Origin: Triatoma infestans
Taxonomy: Eukaryota; Arthropoda; Insecta; Hemiptera; Reduviidae
Assembly: GCA_011037195.1 (NCBI GenBank)
Contig: JAAEAF010002403.1
Coordinates: 62,001 to 126,000 of the forward strand
Length of the DNA: 64,000 nucleotides
Direction: 5' to 3'
Shown here: positions 12,301 to 21,480 of the stretch, in pieces
Numbering within the stretch: position 1 is the first letter of the stretch
Layout: each line of letters starts with the position of its first letter
The notes under the pieces: model-generated
The model's database searches: none
Told to the model about the DNA's origin: nothing
The model's input: only the letters and a program-made list of their open reading frames with translations
Position numbers and translations under genes: made by a program

Positions 12301-15276
12301 ATTATTGAAAAATAAGGCAAAAATGAATTAGTCGGAAATGAATTAGATCCGCCATTTTGTAACTGGTCGTTTATAATGAGTGGGATAAACTAAAATTGAT
12401 GTTAAACACCCACAAAAATTTCTCCAAGGAATTTAATAATTTCCAATTAAAAAACTTTTTTTTAGACCTGGAATTTGTAGCTATTCATTATATTGTCCTT
12501 AATTTTATGTAGTTGGCGCAGTCCACAAAGTATTGAAAGAATATCCTAAATATAGAAATCCACGCAAGAGCTATAATTGAATCGCATTTCCGGTCAACTT
12601 ATTTTCATCAAACTGGGAATTTAGGCAACTTATATGATTCTAATTAAAATTATTTAGTTGACAAATTTGTATAGGCTCATTATTGAACTAAAATGGGCAC
12701 ATTAGAGAAAAACATAACTTCCCCCCCTTCCCCAAAAGTTCCCTTAAATGAATTTTTCCCGAAGAAATGTTTCAAATATAAATTTTTAGCTCTTTGTGTG
12801 TGTGTAGTTGATATATTAAGTTTAATAAAAATACTTTGGTGCCGTTTTAGAAAAAAATAGCTGTAAACTTAAAACTACGTTCAGTAAAGCGCACTTCCGG
12901 TCATCCGATATTAGTTCAAACTCGGGATTTCGACAATATATTTAATTCTTAATAATATTATTTAGATGATAGAATTGTATAATAATTGAAATAGCATTTT
13001 AAAGGAAACCGTAACCCCCACCCCCCCACCTCTTCCCCAAAAATGCCTTTTAAATTAATTTTCACAGATAAATGTTTCAAATAAAAGTTGTAGTTCTTTG
13101 TATGTGTAGTTGATATAACATGTTTAAAGAAAATCGTCGTAGCCATTTTTGAGAAAATAACAAAAAACTGAAAAAAAAAACATTCACTTTGTGGTACTTC
13201 CGGTTGATGGATTTTTGCCGGAAATCTTCGTGTCTGATGCGGTTGTAGTAACTTAAACGGAATACCAATTTTGAGCTTCCTGTAACTTTGAGATATTCTT
13301 TTCCTACACAACCACTCTCTCACACACACACATACATTGCCATTTTCTAAAAACCACTTTTTTGGACTCAGGGGACCTCAAAACATGTATTTCCGGTGAA
13401 AACTCAATTTCAAAAATCTGGAACGATTGCAATACTTCCTCTTACTACAGAAAGTAAAAAAAACAAAAAAAAACATGATCCTTTTAGGGAGTAATAGTTC
13501 TCCAAGAAATACTTCTAAAATTAATTTGCTCCAAAAATTGTTATCAGACAAATATATTGGACCTACATCTCTATAAAATATGAAAAATCCTTTTAGGGAG
13601 AAACCTATAAGTAATAGTTCTCCAAGAAATACTTCTAAAATTAATTTGCTCCAAAAATTGTTACCAGACAAAAGTATTGGACCTACATTCTCCATAAAAT
13701 ATGAAAAAATCCATGAAACTGTTTAATAGTTAAATTGGCAAAACAATCAATAATGATTAAAGATTTTTAAAAAAACCCATGATATACGACCTAATTATAA
13801 TTAAATAAGGTAATATTACGCATAGTTTCAACTCTCAGAAAAAACATAAATCGAATGGTCATATCCATTCATTACAATACACTGCCTGCTACCTACTACT
13901 AAGTATACGTATATCACAAAAGAAAAGGGGTGCTCTTACCTTAAAGAAACCAGCACACCTGAAACAGAAGAAGAATGTTTTAGTGAACAACAATGAAAGC
14001 AGAATGGAATAATAGAAGAGGGATCCCACAGAAAAAAAAATATATATGTATTACTAAACAAATAAAAAAATAAAATAAAAAAATTAAACAAAAAATCTAA
14101 GTTTTCTATAATCTTCGACAATTTTGAATCACTTTCAAAGATCAAATATTAAATCTGTCTTTTTTAACTCCATAAATTCCTAAGCACATTGTCTGCTACA
14201 TATAATTAAAGTGAAACAATTAAAATGCTAAACAAATTAAGCAATCAGTGTTGTTTTTTTTTTTTTTTTTGTAATTACATGGGGAAAAAGAAAGGAGAAA
14301 AATCTGCTGTGAAACGGTCATTCGATTTTCTCTTACTTAATAATTATTATATTCTCTTAATACAATAATTATTTATATAGAATGACAAATTTTCTATACC
14401 TAAACATCATATTTTACTCATTTATTTTAACATAAATACAGTGAAGATGGAAGGACAAATATGAACCTACCATCACAGGCAGGTAGAATAATAATTACAT
14501 TATAATCTAGAAGAGCGCGCTAATAAATTTTAACACGACAAATTCAACAGAACTATATAAAAATCATTTTTTTTTTTTAATAAAAGTGATACGTTAATAA
14601 CCAAGCAGTTCAAATTCCCAATTTAAATAAAATCGAGAGAGTTGTTTTCGAGAAAATCCCCCCCCCCCAAACTCAATTAACCTATTCCCTAAACTCGCAC
14701 TTTCGGTCAAATGGTTTCCTTCAAATTTCGTATTCTAACAATGCTTATATCGTAATTAATATTATAGAGTAAGCAGAACCAAGCAGCATACCAACTGGTA
14801 CTTTAGAGGAAAGTTTACTTACACTACTTTCCCCCCCAGAACCCCCAAAATTCAATTTTCCGGAGAAAAAATGTTTCAAACGAAAAGTTGTAGCTGGTAT
14901 ATGTGTAGTCTCTATATTAAATTTAAAGAAAATCGTTTAGAACCGTATTCGGGAAAATCACAGTAAACTGAAAAAATTGTTCAGTAAAAAGGTTTATAGA
15001 TATAATAAACTAAAATAGCACTTAAAACGATAAATTATAGCTCCACGTGCAAGATCGGGCATGCTGTTTTCTTAAAGAATGTACAATTCATTTAAAGACA
15101 CCATCTAATTAAAGGAAACTAGCTAACTTCTTCGTTAAAACAACCTTAAACACAGAAATAAATGGAGGATAAAAATCTAAGTCTTAATACTTACCCATCA
15201 CATGCGAAAATTCCATAATGTTTTCCAGAGGAATGATCTTGACAAACTTTACAAGGAATATCGTACAATATACGAC
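3042..15276 (-). CDS. tll: Nuclear receptor Tailless (NR2E1), seven coding exons, 5' end missing
   Basis: Tailless is a nuclear orphan receptor that binds DNA and mostly represses transcription in embryonic termini, brain and eye development. Exons on the minus strand are 15276-15195, 13958-13940, 8144-8009, 7889-7729, 5897-5778, 5646-5409 and 3301-3042. All junctions are AG/GT and all phases agree, giving 337 residues and a TAA stop. Zinc finger 1 uses Cys 8, 11, 25 and 28; zinc finger 2 uses Cys 44, 52, 62 and 65. The seven-residue spacing between Cys44 and Cys52 and the tract [16 protein letters not shown] after the DNA-binding domain are typical of the Tailless/TLX group. The ligand-binding domain runs from about residue 140 to the end and includes [14 protein letters not shown] and a helix-12 region [11 protein letters not shown]. 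Dissatisfaction and NR2E3 fit the second finger less well. The first complete codon follows a split codon ending GT, so an upstream exon must carry the start. I could not identify it. The introns hold SINEs, a LINE and ribozyme-bearing palindromes. Confidence 0.96.
3500..3785 (+). pseudogene. LINE C-terminal fragment with 3' tail, in tll intron
   Basis: A frame reads [17 protein letters not shown], then [20 protein letters not shown], matching the C-terminal Cys/His tail and following helix of RNase-H-type LINEs. It is interrupted by stops. Downstream, CCAGTAGA and GCAATGCACTATATATCCC run into an A-stretch, resembling the 3' ends of the SINE family 1 copies. It is antisense to tailless. Confidence 0.6.
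3790..5400. other. tll intron sequence, nothing recognised
   Basis: This is AT-rich intronic sequence with a 20-base A-run near 4900. The only long frames are low in complexity. I see no element ends or coding similarity. Confidence 0.6.
5409..5646 (-). CDS. tll: tll exon: ligand-binding domain core
   Basis: This 238-nt exon starts after TTCCAG and ends before GTATG. It carries the nuclear-receptor signature around [16 protein letters not shown] and the later helix [17 protein letters not shown] Ser/Thr/Gln-rich loop ([12 protein letters not shown]) lies between them. One base is carried over to the last exon, where it completes an Ala codon. Confidence 0.94.
5778..5897 (-). CDS. tll: tll exon: start of the ligand-binding domain
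   Basis: This exon is 120 nt (40 codons, phase 0 at both ends) between an AATAG acceptor and a GTAAGT donor. It encodes [14 protein letters not shown] and [16 protein letters not shown], matching ligand-binding-domain helix 3 of the Tailless group. A 131-nt intron separates it from the next exon. Confidence 0.94.
6060..7031 (+). repeat. 1-kb dispersed repeat, copy a (in tll intron)
   Basis: It begins with ACTTTCTCTTATTCCTAG followed by its inverted partner TAAGAGGAAGTATTG, and ends with TAAGAGAAAGTTGTGTGAG and the hairpin GTGTGAGTGTTTCACAC before CAGATTTTTTT. The interior is built of modules repeating about every 300 bp (accggaagt, cattttctcaaaaatgg, aaaattcatttaaggg). Short frames exist but are not conserved between copies, so I treat it as non-coding. 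A diverged second start lies at 7076-7420. Confidence 0.85.
7729..7889 (-). CDS. tll: tll exon: C-terminal extension of the DNA-binding domain and hinge
   Basis: This 161-nt exon completes an Ala codon and reads [15 protein letters not shown], the conserved extension after the DNA-binding domain. It continues into a Ser/Pro-rich hinge ([21 protein letters not shown]) and ends in phase 0 at a Met codon before GTAAG. The hinge is short and low in complexity, as expected for a flexible linker. An 1831-nt intron follows. Confidence 0.94.
8009..8144 (-). CDS. tll: tll exon: second zinc finger
   Basis: This 136-nt exon sits between a TTTTTACAG acceptor and a GTAAGC donor. It starts in phase 0 with [11 protein letters not shown] and runs through [16 protein letters not shown] to GMNRD, with one base left over. 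It contains the four Cys of finger 2 and the D-box with seven residues between the first two Cys, a Tailless/TLX feature. The following intron is only 119 nt. Confidence 0.96.
8632..8673 (-). ncRNA. Hammerhead ribozyme, family A, complete core, sense to tll
   Basis: On the minus strand, stem I strand CATC is followed by the core CTGAAGA, one extra T, stem II GGGC/GCCC closed by GAAC, the core GAAA, the short self-complementary ACCGGT and the cleavage triplet GTC, then stem I strand GATG. Every invariant hammerhead position (CUGANGA, GAAA, UH) is present. It sits in the 5.8-kb intron and is transcribed in the sense direction with tailless. Confidence 0.8.
8950..8987 (+). ncRNA. Hammerhead-like copy, family A, slightly damaged
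   Basis: Core CTGAAGA, stem II GGGC/GCCC and GAAA are intact. Stem I has lost its closing C (CATA instead of CATC), and stem III reads CCAGTC instead of CCGGTC. It probably cleaves poorly. Confidence 0.6.
9509..9703 (-). mobile_element. SINE family 2, copy 1, with 13-bp target duplication
   Basis: On the minus strand the head reads GCGGGTGTTGG, an A-box-like TATAGTGGTTATGA and a B-box-like GTTCGATCC, then a body ending in GGCGGGCTTAACG..TAGG. The flanks carry GTATAAATTAAGT at 9496-9508 and again at 9704-9716. A second copy is at 15338-15535. It lies in a tailless intron. Confidence 0.85.
9720..10776. other. AT-rich intronic sequence, plus a repeat tail near 10665
   Basis: The stretch is mainly AT-rich. 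At about 10665-10705 the sequence GTGTGAAACACTCACAC then GACTTTCTCTTAC matches the end of the 1-kb repeat in minus orientation, so a short fragment of that family is present. No genes were recognised. Confidence 0.6.
10793..11546 (-). pseudogene. 5'-truncated LINE, RNase H and C-terminal zinc knuckle, with 16-bp target duplication
   Basis: The minus-strand frame from about 11546 reads [17 protein letters not shown], with the RNase H Asp. After a one-base frameshift near 11460 it continues [21 protein letters not shown], then the C-terminal Cys/His motif [18 protein letters not shown], ending at 10870. TTGCCCTAATAATTAG occurs at 10777-10792 and again at 11547-11562, framing a truncated insertion with a short TTCTA-type 3' tail. 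GC content is far above the flanks. It is a relic in a tailless intron, antisense-neutral because it lies on the same strand as tll. Confidence 0.88.
11563..12585. other. Inverted-repeat intronic sequence without genes
   Basis: Segments at 11600-11880 and 12300-12545 are approximate inverted copies: both contain the theme of CTTTGTGGATTGCG, tttatgggag/gttaaacac and CCATTTTG, in opposite orientation. They bound a ~400-bp AT-rich centre, as in a fold-back transposon. No coding similarity was found. Confidence 0.5.
12590..13457 (-). repeat. 1-kb dispersed repeat, copy b (in tll intron)
   Basis: This is the reverse-orientation copy: it ends on the plus strand with CAATACTTCCTCTTACTACAG after ATTTCCGGTGAAAACTCAAT. 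The internal modules match copy a in reverse order. Its right end is missing. Confidence 0.8.
13479..13712. repeat. Two-unit tandem duplication (~110-120 bp)
   Basis: Each unit begins CCTTTTAGGGAG, contains AGTAATAGTTCTCCAAGAAA and AAATTGTTA(T/C)CAGACAAA, and ends CATAAAATATGAAAAA. The second unit has a 13-bp insertion (AAACCTATA..). It lies about 230 bp beyond the donor of the tll microexon. Confidence 0.85.
13940..13958 (-). CDS. tll: tll microexon (19 nt) encoding the P-box CAGFFK
   Basis: Between the acceptor TTTCAG and the donor GTAAG lie only 19 nt. Joined to the preceding exon they complete Gly and encode C-A-G-F-F-K: the fourth zinc ligand and the recognition helix (P-box) that reads the DNA half-site. 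The Ala after Cys matches the Tailless-type P-box. Without this exon the frame breaks (19 is not a multiple of 3) and finger 1 loses a ligand. It is separated by introns of 1236 nt upstream and 5795 nt downstream, so an ORF search misses it. Confidence 0.93.
15195..15276 (-). CDS. tll: tll exon: first zinc finger up to DG
   Basis: This 82-nt exon follows a TTACAG acceptor and ends before GTAAGT. It starts with the last two bases (GT) of a split codon, probably Ser or Gly, and then reads [16 protein letters not shown] and [11 protein letters not shown]. It supplies three of the four zinc ligands of finger 1. A Gln follows the second Cys where fly Tailless, as I recall it, has Arg. It ends in phase 2. 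It is the most 5' exon I can recognise. Confidence 0.95.
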
Positions 15277-15337
15277 CTGTAATGAAAATAAACATCATAA
15301 ATATAATCTACTAATATTATATTATGATAAATAAATA

Positions 15338-15535
15338 GGAGCGGGTGTTGGTGTAGTGGTTATGAGCATGGACTTGTAAGTGGGAGGACCCCAGTTCGAG
15401 TCCCGCGTATAACTACTAAATTTTATATTTATTTAAAAAATGTTAATGGTAAAGTAGGTGCTTCCGGCCCCGTCCACGACACCTAATTGGTAGTTGGACG
15501 TTAAGCCCGCCTGAAAAAATAGGCATTACTTTACT
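15338..15535 (+). mobile_element. SINE family 2, copy 2
   Basis: It starts GCGGGTGTTGGTGTAGTGGT, carries the B-box-like GTTCGAGTCCCGCG, and ends in CGTCCACGACACCTAATTGG..GGCATTACTTTACT. The tRNA-like head has an ACTTGTAAGT anticodon-arm-like segment. It lies 60 bp upstream of the first recognised tll exon. Confidence 0.8.
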
Positions 15536-15706
15536 AATAAATTAATAAATAATAAATTAATTAGGAATGAGTTTTTCCTTACACTTTATTTCTTAAATTT
15601 CAAATTACTGATTTTATTCATTCACAAGAGTTTATTAAATTTTTACTTTCTATTTTGTAAATTGGATGTTGAGGTTCGGTCATACAAAAGAACTCTTTTT
15701 AATTTT

Positions 15707-15746
15707 CTACCGACGTTTCGGCAAATTTATTGCCTTCTTCAGGGTA
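15707..15746 (-). ncRNA. Hammerhead ribozyme, family C, complete core
   Basis: Minus strand: stem I TACC, core CTGAAGA, one extra A, stem II GGCAA/TTGCC around a 5-nt loop, GAAA, palindromic ACGT with cleavage triplet GTC, then stem I GGTA. Stem I can be extended by several more A-U and G-U pairs. All helices differ in sequence from family A but pair equally well. It lies upstream of the first known tll exon, in sense orientation. Confidence 0.8.
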
Positions 15747-15864
15747 AAAATTTTCAGTTAGAATTACTTATAAAGTCTAGTTTAACCTGTGACATACCAC
15801 AACACTTGATGATGGTATGTCACAGGTTAAACTAGAGTTTGTAATAATTCTAATTGAAAATTTA

Positions 15865-15903
15865 TACCCTGAAAAAGGCAATAAATTTGCCGAATCGTCG
15901 GTA
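15865..15903 (+). ncRNA. Decayed hammerhead in the second arm of the family C palindrome
   Basis: Stem I (TACC/GGTA) and stem II are kept, but the core reads CTGAAAA and GAAT, losing required G and A residues. It is predicted to be inactive. Confidence 0.55.
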
Positions 15904-16004
15904 GAAAATTAAAAAGAGTTCTTTTGTATGACCGAATCTCAACATCCAATTTACTACAACATTGAATACAGCGGCCGTAACGATCACCAAAACAGTTTTA
16001 TTTT

Positions 16005-16952
16005 CTCTAATTCCCTAATAAGAGGAAGTATTGTAATCTTGTCAAATTTTCGATATCGAGTTTTCACAGGAAATATTCAGTTTTGAGGTCCCTTGAGTCC
16101 AAAAAAAAAAAGTGGTTTTTAGAAAATGGTCTTTGTGTTGGACTTGATATTCCGACATTAAGGTGTCTGTCAAAATTCCTCAATCAGAATTTTGAACAAA
16201 AATTTTGAACTGATTTTTTTTCTTCACATTTTTACCATTTCTCAAAAAATGGCTACAACGATATTTATTAAACTTCGCTCATCAACTACACATATAAAGA
16301 ACTACAAATTTTATCTGAAACATTTCTACGGAAAAATTCATATAAGGGCACTTTTGAGGCGACATAGGGGGAGATTTACCTCTAAAGTGCTATTTCATTT
16401 TTTTTTTACACAATTCTATTATCTAAATAATATTAATTAGAATTAAATATGTTGTTGAAATTCTGAGTTTGAAGTAAATCGGATAACCGGAAGTGCCTTA
16501 TTATTAGAAAGTATTTTTCACTTTTCTGCTATTTTCTCTAAAACGGCTGCAACGATTTTTTTTTTAAACTAACTGTGTAAACTACTCGTCTAAGGAGCTG
16601 CGACTTTTATTTGAAACATTTCTCCGAGTAAAGTCATTTAAGGGGCCTTTCTGGAAGGGTTGGGGGTTATGTTCCTCTTAAGTGTTTGTTATCTTAGTTG
16701 ATTATATTTACAATTCTACCATCTAAACAAAATTAATTAAAAATAAATAGATTACCAGAATTCCGAATTTCAAGAAAATTAGTAAACCGGAAGTGCTTTT
16801 TTACTAAACAGTTTTTTTTTCAGTTTTTGCGATTTTCTCCATAAAAACATCGACGAATTTCATTAAATTTGTTATACTTACTATAAAATGGTCAATTACA
16901 ATTTTGAAAACTTGAGTAAGAGAGAGTTGTGTGAGTGTTTTACATCAGATTT
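16005..16952 (+). repeat. 1-kb dispersed repeat, copy c
   Basis: It starts CCCTAATAAGAGGAAGTATT and ends GTGTGAGTGTTTTACATCAG. A middle section is deleted relative to copy a (no tract for CAGCATAGCTCAAAA). A more diverged continuation of the same modules runs from about 17010 to 17580. Confidence 0.8.
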
Positions 16953-17749
16953 TTATGTTTACACTGTATGAAGACGAAATGTTGTGATGGTGGCAGATTT
17001 TTTATTAATTTGATTCTGCTATTTTCTCTGAAACGAATCTAACTATTTTCTTTAAACGAACTGTGTAAAATTCATGTTACGGAGCGTTTCCTAGTTGCAA
17101 ATACTTCCAGAATTTTTCTTAATATTTTACTAAAATCTTCTCTCATATCTCTCTCTCTAGTGTGTGGGCGTGTTTATTTATGTGTGGATTAGATACGAAA
17201 CTTCGGTCTACATCAACTGTAGTGCCAATAAACTGAACGTTTCTTTAGTTTTTGGCATCTTTTTCGAATACTATCGATTTTTCTTCAAACTGGTTATAGC
17301 TACTGTAAATATATAGGTCTATCACTTTTATTTACAAATTCCTGCCCCTTCCCCAAATGGATTTTAGAAGGATGTTCTGGGATATTTGATGACGCTATAC
17401 TTCCGTCTAGATTGCAGTTACGGTATATGTAACTATTTTAAAAGCTATATATAGATTTACTATTCTTCTTCTACTATTTCATTACTAAGTAGTACTCTGT
17501 AATAATTCCACGATGATGAAAGATCTGCAACTTGAGAAATTGAATAAGAGAAAAGACATGAAAGTGATCACATCAGATTTATTTTACTTTCTATTACTGA
17601 TGTAAATAGTAAATATTGCGAACGAAACAAATTTTAGAATTTGAATTACTTAAGAAATAAATGTTTTCAGCAAATGGTCTCTGTGTGTATGGAGGGGGGT
17701 TAGTCAAAATATATCTCAGTTTAACGTTTATTATTGTTAAGTAAATAAA

Positions 17750-17985
17750 ATGGGGCGGGATTAGCAGAGTAATAGCGCGCTGGACTCCCACACGGAGGTC
17801 CCAGGTTCCAAAACACCGACGTTGTCCTTAGATTTCTCTTCCTAGGAGCCTCTACAGTTTACTTCCCGGTAATGGGAACTGTTGTATGCAACTAGAGATC
17901 GCTGCTTGGAGGCCTACAGCGTACTTAGAAGGCTCCGGTACAGTAGATCTTTAGATCACAGTGCACTATCCCCTAAAGAAATCTA
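17750..17985 (+). mobile_element. SINE family 1, copy 2
   Basis: The head is GGGATTAGCAGAGTAATAGC with GGAGGTCCCAGGTTCC. The body is TTCCTAGGAGCCTCTACAG, and the tail CAGTAGATCTTTAG..CAGTGCACTATCCCCTAAAG. It is about 235 bp long and the most complete in the tail region. Confidence 0.82.
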
Positions 17986-17989
17986 AAAA

Positions 17990-20900
17990 GTATTATAACC
18001 AACGAATTCGACACGGTCTTAGTCAACATCTGTCAACTATGAGAGCGAATTTCTAAGACAGGCATTTCCTTTTAAAACTTTCTTAAAACAGTAAGAGAAA
18101 GATAAAAAAAACAAAAAAACTTTGTGACAATTATCAGAACATAACCGATTTATAACGGTAAATATCTATCTATATAAAAACAGAAATTAAGTATTTAAAA
18201 AAAAAATTACTTAAATGAGGGTAGAATTTACTCATACGTGACACGCTGATTGTCAGGTGATAGCATCAATTAGATCGTGTGAACTATGGGTTAGTTAGTA
18301 GCGCATCTGTCTTGTCCAGTCTACTCTTGGAATAATAATAATAAAAAAAAAAGTATGTTTTTTTTTTAAAAACGATTACATTGAACATATGGTCCATTTA
18401 CGTATTAGAGATGGCCACTTGTGTCCGCCCTTGCTACTCTGGTTCACATATTACTGCTAATTTTAAAGATCTCACATGACAGTTGTATTGTGTGAGAAAA
18501 TTTCAGTTTATTAATTTATTTATTTATTTATTTTTTTTTTACTTTCCATAACCCATCAAATAATCATCATTAATAACATGATACTTCCATCTATTTCGTG
18601 TGAACTAGTTAGTAGGGCGACTTGTTTATTAGCGTACATTCCTCTGCAATAATATATATATAAAATATATATATATAAGAAATAATAGAAAAGCTTTTTA
18701 AAGCTGACTGGTCAAAACATGATCTTTTTTTATAATGTAATTTAGTTCAATATACTGGTGCTGAAACCAGTTGCAGTAACTTTCCTGATTCACCAGCTAT
18801 GCCTGCCTCAATATGAGAAGACTCACTAATTTTACGTCTGTTGCTACTGCTTGTTGATGAAATTAGTTAGAATTCTTTCCAGCGCTTTGGCATGACACGC
18901 CATTATGCACATTCAGTCTGACGTAGCTTGCTTGTCTACAGGAAGAATCATTTATTTGATTCTTCTTTCAAAGCGACGATATTTTCATCTTTCTGTTGTT
19001 GGCCATTTTTGATAGCAGCTAAGCATATTGAAGGTGGTTAAATGATTTTGAGTTCAGCTAAATCAAAACCATGATAGATTTAAAGAGTGATTAGCTTATT
19101 GGTAGTAAAATAGCTTTAATTTTATATCGTTATATTGTTGCTTATACAAAGAACTTCATTGACTAGTGCAGTGTTGATGTTAAATAATATTGTTTAGTGG
19201 TGATACTCGAAACTTGATCTACTCCAGCACTGATATATTTTGCAGATAATAAGATGAATTCTTGCTTGTCAAGCCAATTGCAGCTGGTTAGGCTTCATGC
19301 ATCCACCTCCACTACTATTTCAGCAAATCTGTCCTTGTATTCCAGCTGTTGTGTACGAATATTATGCTGATAATCCTACGTGGTTCATTTTTTTTTCTCT
19401 GTGAAATCAGCTCCTTGATGCCTTCTATAACTGATGAAGGGACACGCGTGTGTGTATTGTAAGAAAATATTATTTATATATTTAATTAATATCGGATGTA
19501 TTTGGAAAAAAAATAAATAAATAGAAAGTTATATAATATTTGTGTGTAATTTGAAAAAGAAAGAAATATAAAATTTGAAGGTCCATTAATATGATTCAAT
19601 TAGTGTAATAAAAATTTCTATGATTTATTGAGGGAATAAACTAGAACTGTGTGTTCCCTAAAAAAAATATACGTTAATGAAACCGTGTTTTATTACTACT
19701 TTAAGATAACAATAAATTAATAAATTGCAGAATTTAAAAACTCTTCTGTATTTGAATTGTTCCAAGAATTTACCCTAGATTCGTAAGATATTTTCTGACG
19801 TGGTACATTGAAAAAAAGGCTGAACCATAAGAAAGAAATATCACAGGTGCAATCGAGAGAGGAATTAAACAGCTTATTTTGCGTGATTATGATTAGTAAA
19901 GCAGGTAACATTTTCTAACATGATGGCCGAGTGTAATAAAATATTCTTCCTAGTCTATCTTAATATCTAGGCCGGTTGGGGGAGTTTATATGTATCATAA
20001 AAAATATATAAATACGAAGAGGGAGTAGTTTGGAAAAGAACAACAGTTTTGCCAATTTCAATCAGCTGACAATGTTTACAAACACTTGTTGACAAATTTA
20101 TTGCCAAATAAAAATGGTTGATGGCTATGGTAAAAAGACTTAAAAATAAATTGCTCAATTTAAATAAATTGTTATATATTTAGCCGTTCCCTGAAATATT
20201 TTATTATCGAGGCCAAGGAAATAGGGATTAAATATTAATATATATAGAGTAAATATATAACTCACATGAAATACTAATTGAATTTTTTGTTTATATATTT
20301 ACTATAAATATTAAATATATAATATAATCTTACAATTTTTCCTATTTATTGTTTTTTTTTAAAATATATTAATATTAAAATAAAATATGGCCTTACGTTT
20401 CTTTTTTTTTACAATGCTTTATCTCCTTCCTTAATCGGGCTAATCTATATTTACTATTGTTTAACCTATAATTTTTATTTGCCTTAGTGCAATTTATTAT
20501 CCAATTATCTAATATAATGTTATATTGATTTTTTTTTTTCTTATTGTATTTTAAAATTCAAAATTCTTTTAGATAATTTTTTTCTCTCTCTTTTTTTTGA
20601 TTTCTTTGTCTAAACTTTGTCTAGTTCTGTTTCTTTGTATGTGGCAATCTCAGGTAATCGTAATACTCACTGAATCTGTGTTCTGTCTGTGTCTTTAAAA
20701 CTGTGAAACACCATAATTGTCTTCACCTAAAATGATCGTACTAGAATAACTTTTTCAAAGAAAGTAAACAATCTAAACCAGTAATAAGTGTTGGGGAAGT
20801 TGGAGCGTTTTTTGAAGATTGACAACGACACACAAACTAACTAATAACTACCAAAATATCTCCATATTCGTGTAGAAGGTCTTAAAGTATAATTTTTCTT

Positions 20901-21480
20901 TGTGAATTAACTTCGAAAATACAAACTTTTAAAGAAATTCATTAGAACCATTTAAAAAAAAAATGAAATCGAATAAATTGAAAAAAAGTGGGATTTCCGG
21001 GCCAAACTTACGAGGGAAAAATCCATCCAATGGTGATATTACTTAATTGAAATATCAAGATTTAACTTTCTGTGATTTTTATTTTTTGAGTTAATCTGTT
21101 CATAAAGGCTTATCTACTAACAAAGGAACCAGTTTGAATAATGTGACAATGTAATCAACCTCTTGGTATTAAAAAAAAAAAAAAAGTAATAATAATAATG
21201 ACAGTGCTGCCACCATAACAAGGAAAGTAGAAGTGCTTTTAAATTAAATGTCCGTTTAACATTTTGAAATCAATTCAACAAAAAAATTACATATTAAAAG
21301 CAGTATAGAATTTTTACTGAACTTAACCTTATGTTCTACAACATTTCTGAAGGTAACCTCCCATTTTTAATGGACGGCATTCTCTTAGATGGTTACCTTA
21401 CATTCTTACAAGTTTTTATTATTATTATTATTATTATTATTTTTTTAAATCGCTTTAGCTGTTATAGAAAAAATCTTGGT
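17990..21480. other. AT-rich region without recognised genes
   Basis: 18700-19470 is GC-richer and may be a decayed element, but no frame is recognisable. 19470-21300 has many homopolymers and a TTA run near 21415. If tailless has a far-upstream first exon, it could lie here. I found no candidate with the right splice phase and an in-frame start. Confidence 0.5.

Larger units (their letters stand above)
15652..15957. mobile_element. Family C hammerhead palindrome
   Basis: Two ~145-bp arms in opposite orientation (GTAAATTGGATGTTGAG.. and its complement ..CAACATCCAATTTAC) meet at a short centre, CCACAACACTTGATGATGG. Both arms contain a hammerhead-like motif. No target duplication was seen. Confidence 0.8.

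Noticed and set aside
18180..18240. Possible tll first exon: ATGA followed by GTAAAT on the minus strand near 18215
   Set aside because: It would splice in the right phase, but four coding bases before a weak donor occur by chance many times in a sequence this long. There is no supporting evidence.
20640..20740. Alternative tll first exon near 20690 (minus) with GTGAGT donor
   Set aside because: The frame required by the acceptor exon meets an upstream TGA before any ATG.
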